Assembly: GCF_001306175.1 (NCBI RefSeq)
Contig: NZ_LGKN01000009.1
Span: forward strand, 248,001 to 312,000
Source: Ardenticatena maritima
GTDB taxonomy: Bacteria; Chloroflexota; Anaerolineae; Ardenticatenales; Ardenticatenaceae
Direction: 5' to 3'
DNA length: 64,000 nucleotides
A program made the position numbers and the translations under genes. Positions within the stretch are counted from its first letter, which is position 1. Every line of letters begins with the position of its first letter. Of this stretch, positions 17,976 to 27,163 are shown piece after piece. Below the pieces are notes generated by a model, which did not search any database, was not told where the DNA came from, and saw only the letters and a list, made by a program, of their open reading frames with translations.

Positions 17976-18875
17976 ATGGCACTTAAAGGACAACTACAAG
18001 ATATTCGCCTAACGCAATTTCTCAACCTCGTCAAACTTGCACGCAAGACGGGGTGCCTCTCGCTGCGCAGCCCACAAGGCAACGCTGTTTTGTATTTCCG
18101 CGAAGGAAAACTGATTCATGCCGCACTCACCAAAGATGCACGTGAAGAACCCGGCGGCGATCTCTACACGCTTCTGGTGCGCAGCGGAAAAGTGCAAGCC
18201 CACCAAATTGACGCCATCTTCCCCAACGGCGCAAGTGCCGACGACAAGCAACTTGGTATGCGCCTCATCAATGCGGGGCTGGTCTCGCGCAACGATATTT
18301 TGCGCGTTGTGCGCAAGAACATGCTCGATGTTGTGTATGAAACCCTCACGTGGGAAGAAGGCGCGTTTGAATTTCATCCGAACGCCGCCCCAGCCCCCGA
18401 ACGGCTCGCTGTGCCTATCACACTGGATAACATCATCCTCGAAGGTGACCGCCATCGTGAAGAGATGGTGGAACTGAAAGAGGAATTGCCTAGCCTTGAC
18501 ATCATCTTGCGCTTTGCCGAAGGGCCCCGCGCCAATCTGGTGAATATCAATTTGAGCCCAGAAGAGTGGCGCGTGATTTCATTCATCAACCCCCGTCATT
18601 CGGTTGCTGACATTGCACGCTACAGCGGCTTGAGCGAGTTTGAAACACGCCGTATTGTCCACAAACTGCTCAAAAACGGCTTGGTCGAAGTCGCCGGCAA
18701 AGCCGAGGCAAGCCCTGCCGGCAATAGCCGTTCCGGCACACGACACACTCGGCCAACCACAAGCCGCCCACAGAGTCGCGCCCAAACGGCAGCGCGCCCT
18801 GCTATGAAAGCCAAGCGACCTGATGTTGAGAAAAGCGTGGTCAATCGTCTGATTAAGTTTATTCGCGGTCTGTAG
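17976..18875 (+). CDS. DUF4388 (PATAN) domain signalling protein
   Basis: The N-terminal 110 or so residues have the DUF4388 pattern: GQLQDIRLTQFLNLVKLARKTG, then GNAVLYFREGKLIHA, then a small hydrophobic helix set. A middle region (VSRNDILRVVRKNMLDVVYETLTWEEGAFEF) matches the second part of this domain. A winged-helix-like segment follows at 185-235 (ARYSGLSEFETRRIVHKLLKNGLVEV), then a basic disordered tail. DUF4388 proteins often accompany response regulators and MglA-type GTPases. The next two genes follow within 54 and 18 bases, so this is the first member of a three-gene signalling module. Its ligand and partner are not known. Confidence 0.8.
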   Translation: MALKGQLQDIRLTQFLNLVKLARKTGCLSLRSPQGNAVLYFREGKLIHAALTKDAREEPGGDLYTLLVRSGKVQAHQIDAIFPNGASADDKQLGMRLINAGLVSRNDILRVVRKNMLDVVYETLTWEEGAFEFHPNAAPAPERLAVPITLDNIILEGDRHREEMVELKEELPSLDIILRFAEGPRANLVNINLSPEEWRVISFINPRHSVADIARYSGLSEFETRRIVHKLLKNGLVEVAGKAEASPAGNSRSGTRHTRPTTSRPQSRAQTAARPAMKAKRPDVEKSVVNRLIKFIRGL

Positions 18876-18929
18876 ACCGTTATTCAGATTTATGTCAACC
18901 CAACGGTATTATTAAAAGGTTCAAGGCTT

Positions 18930-19499
18930 ATGCAAACAGTCAAAATGGTCATCACAGGTCCTTTCGCTGCTGGAAAAACGGAGTTTATCCAAACCATCAG
19001 CGAAATTGCTGTTGTTGCCACCGAGCGCAAAATTAGCGACTTCACAAGCGCCATCAAAGAAAATACCACGGTGGCAATGGATTTTGGTCGTATTACTGTG
19101 GATGATGACCTGGTGCTCTACTTGTTCGGGACACCGGGTCAAAAGCGCTTTGACTTCATGTGGGAGATTTTGTCCGAAGGGATGCTCGGGTTCATTGTGC
19201 TTGTGGATAGCACCCGCAGTGAAACCTTCAAGGAAGCACGGCAAATCATTGACATTTTCCGCACGTTCTCGAACACGCCTTTTGTAGTTGCCGCCAACAA
19301 GCAAGATTTGGAAGACGCCTGGCCTCCCGAAGACTTGCGCATCATGCTTGATCTAGAGCCTCACATCAAGGTGTTGCCCTGTGTGGCCACCGACCGCGAA
19401 AGCGTCAAAACTGTTTTGCTGGAACTCCTCTACTCAATCCTTGAAACTTACGAAGACGACGAAGAAGAACAATTCGAAGCCGATACCGAAACGAACTAA
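18930..19499 (+). CDS. Arf/MglA-like small GTPase
   Basis: This 189-residue Ras-like GTPase has G1 GPFAAGKT (residues 10-17), a G3 region FGTPGQKRF in place of the usual DxxG, G4 ANKQD and G5 near VATDRES. This pattern (Thr-Pro-Gly-Gln after a short strand) is shared by the bacterial Arf-like GTPases found beside roadblock or DUF4388 proteins. The C-terminus is strongly acidic (EDDEEEQFEADTE). It probably switches the neighbouring DUF4388 and V4R proteins. No roadblock GAP gene is seen here. A myxobacterial polarity role cannot simply be transferred. Confidence 0.88.
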   Translation: MQTVKMVITGPFAAGKTEFIQTISEIAVVATERKISDFTSAIKENTTVAMDFGRITVDDDLVLYLFGTPGQKRFDFMWEILSEGMLGFIVLVDSTRSETFKEARQIIDIFRTFSNTPFVVAANKQDLEDAWPPEDLRIMLDLEPHIKVLPCVATDRESVKTVLLELLYSILETYEDDEEEQFEADTETN

Positions 19500-19517
19500 T
19501 CTTACGGAGTAGTAACA

Positions 19518-20147
19518 ATGACGACACGCGAAGACCGTGATCTGCCGAATGCAACGTTGTACGTCCTCTTCAAAGCCATTGAAGAGGTCATGGGTGAAAA
19601 GGGCTTTCACGCGATGCTGAATGCATCAGGTCTGCAACACTACATTCAGAACCCACCGCCGAACAATCTGGACCGTGACGTCCACTTTTCAGACTATGCG
19701 CGTCTGCAAAAAGCCGTTATTGACTTCTACGGTCCACGCGGGGCACGTGCCGTGCTCTCCCAAATTGGGCGTGTGCTCTTCCGTTACACGCTCGAACAGC
19801 AGCCGGCGATTCTGGGGTTGGCAGGCCTCGCGCTGAAAATGCTGCCCGAACAAGCCAAAGCCAAAACCATCATCAACCGTATTGCCGCTGCTTCCGCTGA
19901 ACGCACCAATATGCCCTCGCGCGTGGAAGAAGACGATGAAGCCTGGTATCTCATTATTGAAGAATGCCCGTGTGCTTTCCGTGAGAAGACGCCAACGGGC
20001 CCAAGTTGTTTCACGTCCGTAGGTACGATTGCCGAAGCATTGCGCTGGGCAACTGGCAAGCATTATCTGGTTACCGAAATAGAATGTATCAACCAAGGTG
20101 ATGCCACTTGCACCTACCGCATCGCCAAGAAGCCGCAATCCGACTAA
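19518..20147 (+). CDS. V4R (4-vinyl reductase) domain sensor protein
   Basis: This 209-residue protein has a helical N-terminal half and a C-terminal V4R domain. The domain's cysteine/His pattern is visible: EECPCAF, then SCFTSVGTIAEALRWATGKHYLVTE split over the core, then IECINQGDATCTY. V4R domains bind small hydrocarbons or metals and often act as input domains. The gene starts 18 bases after the GTPase (ribosome site ACGGAG) and is closed by a strong terminator, so the three genes are co-transcribed. It likely senses a small ligand and feeds the GTPase; the ligand is unknown. Confidence 0.8.
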   Translation: MTTREDRDLPNATLYVLFKAIEEVMGEKGFHAMLNASGLQHYIQNPPPNNLDRDVHFSDYARLQKAVIDFYGPRGARAVLSQIGRVLFRYTLEQQPAILGLAGLALKMLPEQAKAKTIINRIAAASAERTNMPSRVEEDDEAWYLIIEECPCAFREKTPTGPSCFTSVGTIAEALRWATGKHYLVTEIECINQGDATCTYRIAKKPQSD

Positions 20148-20166
20148 TCGTGAACGTGAACGAACA

Positions 20167-20195
20167 AAAAAGCCCCCGCTTGTGCGGGGGCTTTT
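20167..20195. terminator. Bidirectional terminator between the V4R gene and the nap operon
   Basis: AAAAGCCCCCGC and GCGGGGGCTTTT form a perfect stem with a 4-base loop. A-runs and T-runs flank both sides, so it can stop transcripts from both converging operons. Confidence 0.88.
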
Positions 20196-20212
20196 GCATG
20201 GCGAGCACGGTC

Positions 20213-21424
20213 TCACTTTTGGAGAGATTGATACCGCACTTCAACACCTACCGCCACTTTGGCCAAAATCGTAAATACCCATGCGCCTAACGCCCAGATA
20301 CCGATGGTGATCACCCATTCTACCCACGTCGGTGAGTATTCTGTGAAAATACGCCCCCACGGCTCAGGCACAAACCCCGGTACAATCAGCCCCATACCTT
20401 TCTCAATCCAAATACCGATAAACAGCAAGACAGAACAGAGATAAAGAATCGGCTTGCGCTGGCGAAGTTGAGGGACTGTTAAAATGAGCGTGGCCAGACC
20501 AGTCATTGCAAGAGAGGTCCACATCCAGGGCACCAGCGCATTGTGCCCATCAAGCCCAAAGAACAGGTAGATAGCGCTTTTGCTATGCTCGGTGGGCCAA
20601 TAAAATTCTTTGAACATTTCAGAGACGAGCATAATCAAGTTGACCTGTGCCGCCCCTGTCACAACCAGGCTTAATTTATTGATTGTGCTCTCCGTAATAG
20701 TGTACGGTGTGGTTCGCCGGATAATACTCAAAATGAGAATCATCAACGCCGGCCCCGCCGCAAAAGCGGAGGCAAGGAAACGCGGCCCCAGCAAAGATGA
20801 GTTCCAAAATGGGCGCGCAGGCAAACCGGCATACAAGAACGCTGTCACCAGGTGAATCCCCACAGCCCAGAAGAGTGAAAGCACAACGCCAGGTAAATAA
20901 ACCTTGGGGTTGGGTTTGCGTCCCTGGTAATGGTTCCAGAGGATGTAAAATGGAATGGTCAGGTTAATGAACAAGTACCCATTCAATACGATAACATCCC
21001 ATGTGAGCATCGAACGTGGCCAGTTGAAAATCCCTATCACCGGAATCATGTGCCACAAGCGCGCGGGTCCGCCCATGTCCACAATGACGAACGCCAGGCA
21101 CATGACCAGCGCCGCCACAGCCATGCCTTCGCCAAACAGGACCGCCCGCACAAAATCGGTATCGCGGAAGACATACGTCGGCAGGACAAGCATCAACGCC
21201 GCCGCAGCGACGCCCACCAGGAACGTAAAGTTCGAGATATAGATTCCCCAGCTGGCATAGTCATACATACCGGTAACGATAAGCCCCTCACGCAGCTGGA
21301 TGGTGTAGGCATACGCCCCCAGCAACATCAAGAACGTGAGAAAGCCCATCCAGATATGATAGCGCAGACTGCCCGCTGTGACGTTATCAATCGCATCCCG
21401 AACAAATGAGATGAATGTGCGCAT
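20213..21424 (-). CDS. nrfD: NrfD/DsrP-type quinol-interacting membrane protein of the nap operon
   Basis: A 403-residue polytopic protein with about ten membrane segments. The opening matches NrfD/DsrP/HmeB proteins (YASWGIYISNFTFLVGVAAAA, here residues 55-75). Charged residues in the helices (for example GPARLWHM and WDVIVLNGYLFINL) are those expected near a quinone site. It is the last gene of the nap cluster, 74 bases after the FeS gene. It probably oxidises menaquinol and passes electrons through the FeS protein and cytochromes to NapA, in place of NapC. Confidence 0.85.
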   Translation of the reverse strand: MRTFISFVRDAIDNVTAGSLRYHIWMGFLTFLMLLGAYAYTIQLREGLIVTGMYDYASWGIYISNFTFLVGVAAAALMLVLPTYVFRDTDFVRAVLFGEGMAVAALVMCLAFVIVDMGGPARLWHMIPVIGIFNWPRSMLTWDVIVLNGYLFINLTIPFYILWNHYQGRKPNPKVYLPGVVLSLFWAVGIHLVTAFLYAGLPARPFWNSSLLGPRFLASAFAAGPALMILILSIIRRTTPYTITESTINKLSLVVTGAAQVNLIMLVSEMFKEFYWPTEHSKSAIYLFFGLDGHNALVPWMWTSLAMTGLATLILTVPQLRQRKPILYLCSVLLFIGIWIEKGMGLIVPGFVPEPWGRIFTEYSPTWVEWVITIGIWALGAWVFTILAKVAVGVEVRYQSLQK

Positions 21425-21498
21425 CGTTCTGACTCCTCAATGCTCAGCAATTCGCCCAATCAGCGAGTTTGGATGAGTGTAAGCGTGTACGTTTCCCA

Positions 21499-22731
21499 TC
21501 AATCCATGTAGTACCAGAACTTTGGCTCCGTCCCCAAGTCTTCTTTCAAACGAAAGACCTTTTTGTTCTCCAAAATCCAGCGAATTTCACTGTTGGGGTC
21601 GAGTAGGTTGCCAAACACCCGCGCCCCTGTCGGGCAGGCTTCCACACAAGCAGGCAAACGCCCCTGGCGTGTCCGCTGAATGCAGAACGTACACTTCTCC
21701 ATCACACCCTTCTTGCGCAGACGATTGCCCAGATAGTGTTGATTGAGATTGATTTCATCCACCGGTACATGGGGCGTCTTCCAGTTGAAGCGGCGCCCAT
21801 CATAGGGACATGCCGCCTGGCAATAGCGGCAGCCAATGCACCAATCATAATCTACGACAACAATGCCATCTTCCTCTTTCCATGTTGCCTGAACCGGGCA
21901 GACTTCCACACAAGGCGGGTTATCGCAATGGAAGCATTGTGTCCCAATGTAGAAGTGCCCTTCCGCCGGCACGTCATGGTAGAAACTATCGTTCGCCCGC
22001 TCCATACTGAATTCGCCGCCGGGAATTTCGTGGATGCGGATATAGCGCATATCGGTGCTACGATCCTGGTTATTTTCGAGCACGCAGGCTTTGACGCATT
22101 CCAGATAGCCGCGGCATTTGGAAATGTTGAACGCATAGCCATACAGCACGTTTTTCCGCGGTCCTTGGGTCGAGATGGTGGGGCGTTTCCCGGTTTCAAG
22201 CTCAGCCAGTCGCTCCAGGCGTTCGATGGTTTGCCGTTTTTCCTCTTCAGTCATCAAGCGGTAATTGCGCTTGAAATATTCTTCCAGTTTCAAATTCGCG
22301 ATTTCGCGCTTTGTTTCATCACGCTGGCCGAAGGGAAGCAAAGGCGAACACGCTGTTTGCAAAAAACCAAACCCCAATACCATCCCCATCGCCAGCAATT
22401 TGACGGCGGTACGCCGATCCACCTGGCGGCTGAGCAACTGCTCCAAACGCGATTGCGTCGGCGGCTCTTCAGGTGGGAGATGCAGACCCGCCGCCGCCTC
22501 GGCTTCATCACCAAGGTTGAACATGCGTTTCAATTCGCTCCACGTGTACGAGCGCCCCTCTTCCTGGGGAATGTGTTCGAGAGGGACATCCTGCACCTCG
22601 TACTTGGAAAACATGCGTTGCACCAAATCACGCACGCCAATCTGCTCAGCACTGCGATGCTCATGAGCACCTTCCATTTGGGCGCACTGTTCAGCCAATT
22701 CACGCAAGTGATTGTGTTGTTGTGCGCTCAT
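21499..22731 (-). CDS. FeS electron-transfer protein of the nap operon, with long N-terminal extension
   Basis: The C-terminal 270 residues are a DsrO/PsrB-type ferredoxin with four cysteine groups. The first is KCRGYLECVKAC, where Tyr replaces the second Cys of the usual CxxCxxCxxxC. The other three are complete (CFHCDNPPCVEVC, CIGCRYCQAACPY, CTFCIQR...CVEAC). About 105 residues precede an internal RR signal-like helix (DRRTAVKLLAMGMVLGFGF then LQTAC). That extension is polar and would remain inside the cell. The ATG overlaps the stop of the cytochrome gene by 4 bases and has AAGGAG upstream, so the long form is accepted. It should link the NrfD protein to the cytochromes and NapA. Confidence 0.85.
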   Translation of the reverse strand: MSAQQHNHLRELAEQCAQMEGAHEHRSAEQIGVRDLVQRMFSKYEVQDVPLEHIPQEEGRSYTWSELKRMFNLGDEAEAAAGLHLPPEEPPTQSRLEQLLSRQVDRRTAVKLLAMGMVLGFGFLQTACSPLLPFGQRDETKREIANLKLEEYFKRNYRLMTEEEKRQTIERLERLAELETGKRPTISTQGPRKNVLYGYAFNISKCRGYLECVKACVLENNQDRSTDMRYIRIHEIPGGEFSMERANDSFYHDVPAEGHFYIGTQCFHCDNPPCVEVCPVQATWKEEDGIVVVDYDWCIGCRYCQAACPYDGRRFNWKTPHVPVDEINLNQHYLGNRLRKKGVMEKCTFCIQRTRQGRLPACVEACPTGARVFGNLLDPNSEIRWILENKKVFRLKEDLGTEPKFWYYMD

Positions 22732-23381
22732 GGTGTTTCAACTCCTTCATACACTTTTGGTGGTATCGCCGGCCAGCGAATATCCCATTCCGGTTCGTGC
22801 GGGTTGTGGCAGTCGGTGCATGTCTGCATCACACGCGGCGGCGCCCACCCGCCAACCTGTTTCCCATGCGCTCCGCCGACCCAATCCTCAAATTGGGAAG
22901 CGTGGCATTGGGCACAGAGTTGATAACTTTGGTCAAAATCAACTATTTGCCCGGTCAAGGTATGCAGAGCATCCACATTTTCTTCGACGTTGTGGCATGT
23001 TTCACAGGTCATGACCTGCTCACTGGCATGGTCAAGCGTGATTTCCCAGTGTTTCAAGCGCCCTTCCGCCTCACTCTGCGCCCGAAGTGTGGCCAGGTTT
23101 TCCGTATGACAGCGCGAGCAAGGGAAGAGGGTCAAATCCTCTTTGCGCGTGAGGACATACACTTCTTCTTCCAACGCTTCATGGTCGGCCGGAAGTTGCA
23201 ACAGCTGATACTGTTCGGTTTCGAGCAGGGGCGCACGGCTCACATCAACATGCACCGGCTCCTCTGCGGCATGTACCACCTCTTCCAACGACGATTCACG
23301 CAAAGGCGGGCGTTCCGGCGCACACGCACCGGCAAACAGGAGAAGCCAAAGCCCGCCCAGATACCAGAATAACCGCTTCAT
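22728..23381 (-). CDS. Tetrahaem cytochrome c lipoprotein of the nap operon
   Basis: This 217-residue protein has a lipoprotein signal ending in AGAC and four CxxCH haem sites (CSRCH, CETCH, CAQCH, CTDCH) with scattered His that can serve as second ligands. It is not a NapC/NrfH protein: that family has a transmembrane anchor and a distinct haem spacing. It overlaps the next gene by 4 bases and the NapB-like gene by 4 bases. It probably relays electrons between the FeS/NrfD quinol module and the NapAB part. The ATG at 23381 is chosen because it heads the signal peptide; a longer frame adds eight residues. Confidence 0.85.
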   Translation of the reverse strand: MKRLFWYLGGLWLLLFAGACAPERPPLRESSLEEVVHAAEEPVHVDVSRAPLLETEQYQLLQLPADHEALEEEVYVLTRKEDLTLFPCSRCHTENLATLRAQSEAEGRLKHWEITLDHASEQVMTCETCHNVEENVDALHTLTGQIVDFDQSYQLCAQCHASQFEDWVGGAHGKQVGGWAPPRVMQTCTDCHNPHEPEWDIRWPAIPPKVYEGVETP

Positions 23382-24115
23382 GGGCGCACCTCCTCCCGCA
23401 TCCATTCGTCATCGGTGCGCAAGGGCACGTGGCACTGCAAACAGTTGTCGCGTTCCAGATGGTCGGTACGAATTTCAGGCGGCGCCGAGGGTCCAATGTG
23501 GCACGCGGCGCAATTTTCACGCATGGCCGGCACAATTTCGTGCGGGACAGGTGGTGGTGCGCCATCATACGCTTCGTTGCCCAATGCGGGCGGCGGCGCC
23601 GGTTCGTAGGTATTCTCGCGGAAGAGCGTTTCTTCCAATACAGGAACGTGGCATTGGGTACAGTTGAGCAATTCGGGGTGTGGCGCCACCGGCGCATACG
23701 CTTCCATTGGCGGCACATAGCCCCCCGTTTCGTGGCATTGCAAGCACGTGTTGCTGCCATACGCCATGGCATCTTCAACAGGATGGGGAACCCAAGGCGG
23801 CGCTCCATCATACGCCCGGCGCGCATAGTACGTGTCAAGCGTGCGCACTTTCCCCATCACGGGGTCTTGCGTGGTGTACGCTTGCATTTCATCGAGGTAG
23901 AACAGGCTTCCTGCTTCCACATGCTGCGGTTCCGGACGGGCGGGTTGCGCTTCTGCCGCTTCATTGACGTCCAATTCAGCCGAGACCTGCCCCGCCAACC
24001 AACTGGTTCCCAGCACATAGGCAGTAGCAGCCATGAGCACAACCGCTAGCCCGATGAAAATCAGGCGGTATCCGGTGCGCAGCCAGGGTTGTTGGTTCGC
24101 TTTCGGTTCGCTCAT
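23378..24115 (-). CDS. napB: Tetrahaem NapB-like cytochrome with two NapB units
   Basis: NapB normally has two haems and feeds NapA. This 245-residue protein has one N-terminal membrane segment (residues 17-39) and two consecutive NapB-like units. The first has [21 protein letters not shown] and CTQCHVP. The second has [21 protein letters not shown] and CLQCHVP. The repeated YDGAPP-xVPH motif and the CxQCHVP ending show an internal duplication. The membrane anchor is also unlike soluble NapB. The start overlaps the napA stop by 4 bases. I assign it as NapB by the motif and by position beside napA. Confidence 0.82.
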   Translation of the reverse strand: MSEPKANQQPWLRTGYRLIFIGLAVVLMAATAYVLGTSWLAGQVSAELDVNEAAEAQPARPEPQHVEAGSLFYLDEMQAYTTQDPVMGKVRTLDTYYARRAYDGAPPWVPHPVEDAMAYGSNTCLQCHETGGYVPPMEAYAPVAPHPELLNCTQCHVPVLEETLFRENTYEPAPPPALGNEAYDGAPPPVPHEIVPAMRENCAACHIGPSAPPEIRTDHLERDNCLQCHVPLRTDDEWMREEVRP

Positions 24116-26451
24116 GAGACTACCCTCTCAATGCGTACTGCGCACTTCTTGTAGTCGGGCTCTTTTGAAATCGGGCAGAAAGCGTCAATGGTGACTTCGT
24201 TGATGAGCATGGATTCGTCAAAGAAAGGCACAAACACATGTCCACGCTGTGGAATACCGCGGAAATTGATAGCCGCCGGCAATACAATTTCACCACGCCG
24301 ACTGATGACACGTACGAAGTCGCCCGTCCGAATACCAAGTTCCTTGGCGTCATCGGGGTGCAATTCCACGTAGGCGTGGGGCATCGCGCGGTGCAAAACC
24401 GGAATGCGGCGCGTCATGCTCCCGGTATGCCAGTGTTCCAGCACACGCCCGGTGCTCAGCCAGAAGGGGTATTCGTCATCCGGCGATTCAGCCGGCGGCT
24501 CGTATGGGCGGAAGATGAGCCATGCTTTGCCATCGGGCTTGCCGTAGAAGTAGAAATCATTGGAATGCTCGGCGGCCAGCGGGTCGTACTTGGCGTTGTA
24601 CCGCCACAGGGTCTCTTTTCCATTCACAAACGGCCACATCACCCCAGGGCGGCGCTTCAACTCTTCATACGGCGCCATTTCGTGCTTGGGGCCAGCGTGG
24701 AAACGGCGATACTCGTTCCAAATCGCCTCGATATGGTCTTCTTCGCTCCACGGGAACCATTTTTCATACCCCAGGCGACGCGCAACTTCAATCAGTTGCC
24801 AGGTATCGCTCATCGCTTCGCCCGGCGGTTCCACCATCTTGTTCCAATGCTGAGTACGCCGCTCGGAATTGCCGAAAAAGCCCTCGCGCTCAATCCACAT
24901 GGCCGATGGAAGGACGACATCCGCCACATCAGTTGTTGGCGTGAAGTAAACATCAGAGACGACGACAAAGCGATCGTCTTTGAGGGCGCCGTCGCGGTAG
25001 CGGCGCAATTTGGGCAACGAGACCATGGGGTTGGTCACCTGAATCCAGATGAAGCGAATATCGCCGCGATCGAGGGCGCGGAACATTTCAACGGTGTGGT
25101 AGGTCGGCTTATCGGGAATGTTTTCGAGGGGCACATTCCAAATTTCAGCGGCTTGTTTGCGCGCCTTCTCACTCGTCACCGGTCCACCAGGCAAACGCTG
25201 TGTGAGCGTCCCCACTTCGCGCACCGTACCACACGCACTGGGCTGCCCGGTCAGCGAGAACGGGCTGTTGCCGGGCTCGGCAATCTTGCCCACCAGCAAG
25301 TGAATGTTGTAGATGAGGTTGTTCATCCACGTACCGCGCACATGCTGGTTGACCCCCATGCACCAGAACGAAGTCACTTTCTTGTTGGGGTCGCCATAGA
25401 GCGCCGCGAGGTACTTGATGTCTTCCACAGAAACGCCTGACAGTTTCGAGACCTCTTCCGGGGAATACGCTTGCAAATACTCCACAAATTCATCATACGT
25501 GATATCGGTCAATTCATCGCTAAACGCAAAGTGGTCTTCCAACCCATAGCCAATGTTCGTCTTCCCCTTCTTGAACACCACATGCTTGCGCACAAACTCT
25601 TCTTTCACCCAACCATTGCGTACAATCTCGTAGCAAATGGCGTTGGCAATCGCCAGGTCGGTTTGTGGATTGAAGAGAATGGACTTATCAGCGGCAACGC
25701 TTGTGCGGGTTGTGCGTGTCGCCAGGTCAATAATCTTGACATGGGGGCGCAAGCGGCGTTGTTCCAGCATGCGCGAAAAGAGGACGGGGTGCATTTCAGC
25801 CATATTGTTGCCCCAGAGCACGAACACATCGGCATGGTCAATGTCGGCATAGTTCCCCATCGGTTCGTCCAGCCCGAACGAGGTGAGAAAGCCCGCGACG
25901 GCGCTCGCCATGCACAAACGGGCGTTGGCTTCAACATTGTTCGTGCCAATCAGCCCCTTGAAAAGTTTGACCGCAACATACCCATCGGGGATTGTCCATT
26001 GCCCAGACCCATAAATGGCCACTGAATCTTTGCCATGCTTTTCGATGGTTTCTTTCATCTTCTGGGCAACGATATCAAGCGCCTCTTGCACCGGCACCGG
26101 CTCCAACTTCCCATTGCGGCGCACATAGGCGGTTTTCAGGCGATCTTCACCATACAACGCTAAAATGGAATGGTATCCTTTGACGCAGGCCAGCCCCTTG
26201 TTCACCGGCGAGTTCGGGTCGCCTTTGACAGCCACGGCTTTGCCATTGCGCACACCAATCAGCAAGCCACAGCCGACACCGCAAAAGCGGCACGGGGCTT
26301 TATCCCACACAATATCATCCTGAAACCCATCCGACGCCGTCTCTTCCGGCATGAACGGACGCGCAAAGGTCACGTTCGGGGCTAAACTGGCGGCGGCGGT
26401 GGCAGCAGCGGCGGCTGCCATGCGTTTGAGAAAATCGCGACGTGTCATCAT
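24112..26451 (-). CDS. napA: Periplasmic nitrate reductase catalytic subunit
   Basis: NapA reduces nitrate to nitrite outside the membrane using bis-MGD molybdenum and one 4Fe-4S cluster. The Tat signal is [15 protein letters not shown]. The cluster ligands are Cys54, Cys57, Cys61 and Cys89 (CRFCGVGC and GLACVKG). The Mo ligand is Cys180 in NARLCMAS. The NapA-type stretches [14 protein letters not shown] and [12 protein letters not shown] are clear. At 779 residues it is somewhat shorter than proteobacterial NapA of about 830. The ATG pair at 26451/26448 follows GAGGAGC. Assimilatory nitrate reductase is the nearest alternative, but the Tat signal and linked cytochromes favour Nap. Confidence 0.92.
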   Translation of the reverse strand: MMTRRDFLKRMAAAAAATAAASLAPNVTFARPFMPEETASDGFQDDIVWDKAPCRFCGVGCGLLIGVRNGKAVAVKGDPNSPVNKGLACVKGYHSILALYGEDRLKTAYVRRNGKLEPVPVQEALDIVAQKMKETIEKHGKDSVAIYGSGQWTIPDGYVAVKLFKGLIGTNNVEANARLCMASAVAGFLTSFGLDEPMGNYADIDHADVFVLWGNNMAEMHPVLFSRMLEQRRLRPHVKIIDLATRTTRTSVAADKSILFNPQTDLAIANAICYEIVRNGWVKEEFVRKHVVFKKGKTNIGYGLEDHFAFSDELTDITYDEFVEYLQAYSPEEVSKLSGVSVEDIKYLAALYGDPNKKVTSFWCMGVNQHVRGTWMNNLIYNIHLLVGKIAEPGNSPFSLTGQPSACGTVREVGTLTQRLPGGPVTSEKARKQAAEIWNVPLENIPDKPTYHTVEMFRALDRGDIRFIWIQVTNPMVSLPKLRRYRDGALKDDRFVVVSDVYFTPTTDVADVVLPSAMWIEREGFFGNSERRTQHWNKMVEPPGEAMSDTWQLIEVARRLGYEKWFPWSEEDHIEAIWNEYRRFHAGPKHEMAPYEELKRRPGVMWPFVNGKETLWRYNAKYDPLAAEHSNDFYFYGKPDGKAWLIFRPYEPPAESPDDEYPFWLSTGRVLEHWHTGSMTRRIPVLHRAMPHAYVELHPDDAKELGIRTGDFVRVISRRGEIVLPAAINFRGIPQRGHVFVPFFDESMLINEVTIDAFCPISKEPDYKKCAVRIERVVS

Positions 26452-26461
26452 GAGACGCTCC

Positions 26462-26695
26462 TCACTCCTCATCTCGATATGCTGCAACAAGTGCCAAACA
26501 TTGCAGGTGTTCCAGCGCCAAGAGACGCTGTTCCAATGCTTTCTCAGCGGCTTCATGTGGTGTATCGGTGACTAAAATGAAAAGGTCGTGGCTCGTTGAG
26601 GGAATGACTTCACACTCCGACATGGCTTGCAGAGTGCGTTGCAAGTCAGCGGCACGATTGGCAACAGGATAGACCAGATAACTTTTGATGGGCAT
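26462..26695 (-). CDS. napD: NapD Tat-signal chaperone
   Basis: A 77-residue protein with the NapD pattern: a first strand (KSYLVYPV), a helix [14 protein letters not shown], then [19 protein letters not shown]. NapD binds the NapA signal peptide and keeps it from export until the cofactor is loaded. It is the first gene of the operon, 10 bases before napA, with GAGGAGG ahead of its ATG. A longer frame extends to 27082 but lacks a ribosome site and any homology I can recognise. Confidence 0.9.
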   Translation of the reverse strand: MPIKSYLVYPVANRAADLQRTLQAMSECEVIPSTSHDLFILVTDTPHEAAEKALEQRLLALEHLQCLALVAAYRDEE

Positions 26696-27163
26696 GCAAT
26701 CCTCCTCAGTTGCGCACGTGGGAACAGTGCCCCCATGATAGACACAATGAAACTTTTTCGCCCGCATCATCCGGCGCGTTTTTGCCCTGACCAGATGACC
26801 AGGCTTCCTCATTTCACACCGACACAAGCCATCATCCCTTCCAGAGAGCCACCTTCTTTGCGCTAGCGCAAAGAGCAACAACAACCTGCCGGATATCATC
26901 TTGGCGATATGACATTGCACACCAATGGGGAGTAGATTGCTCAACATTGCAAGCATCCATCTCAGACGCCAACGGCGCCGCTTGCCCCACTCCTCCGCAG
27001 GTTTTCCTGTTCGGTATATGCCGTGCTTTTCTCCTTTTCCATCACACCTTCCACATGACACCTCACTTTCAAAGGACGACAATTGCCACTACACGCGCCC
27101 TTCACGACGTGCTACCTTTCTTGATGATGGGCAAAGGGTTTCGCGTCACATGGAGGTGCGCAC
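26696..27163. other. Divergent intergenic region between napD and ppdK
   Basis: No gene is supported in these 468 bases; short open frames here lack ribosome sites. A 20-base perfect palindrome lies at 26855-26874. I searched by eye for FNR/NarL-type sites and found none that convinced me. A TATCAT at 26735-26740 (minus strand) could be a -10 for napD but has no -35 partner, which would suit an activator-dependent promoter. Confidence 0.5.
26855..26874. promoter_or_regulatory. 20-base perfect palindrome, candidate operator
   Basis: TCTTTGCGCTAGCGCAAAGA reads the same on both strands. It is centred about 170 bases upstream of napD and 300 bases upstream of ppdK. It could be a dimeric regulator site or a cruciform; no T-run accompanies it, so a terminator is unlikely. 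Confidence 0.5.

Noticed and set aside
26696-27082. A 129-codon N-terminal extension of napD
   Set aside because: The extension lacks homology and ribosome site. The 77-residue form has a strong site and the normal NapD length.
26696-27163. An FNR or NarL box controlling nap
   Set aside because: No TTGAT-N4-ATCAA or paired NarL heptamers could be found by eye. A half-match TTGAT at 27121 has no partner.
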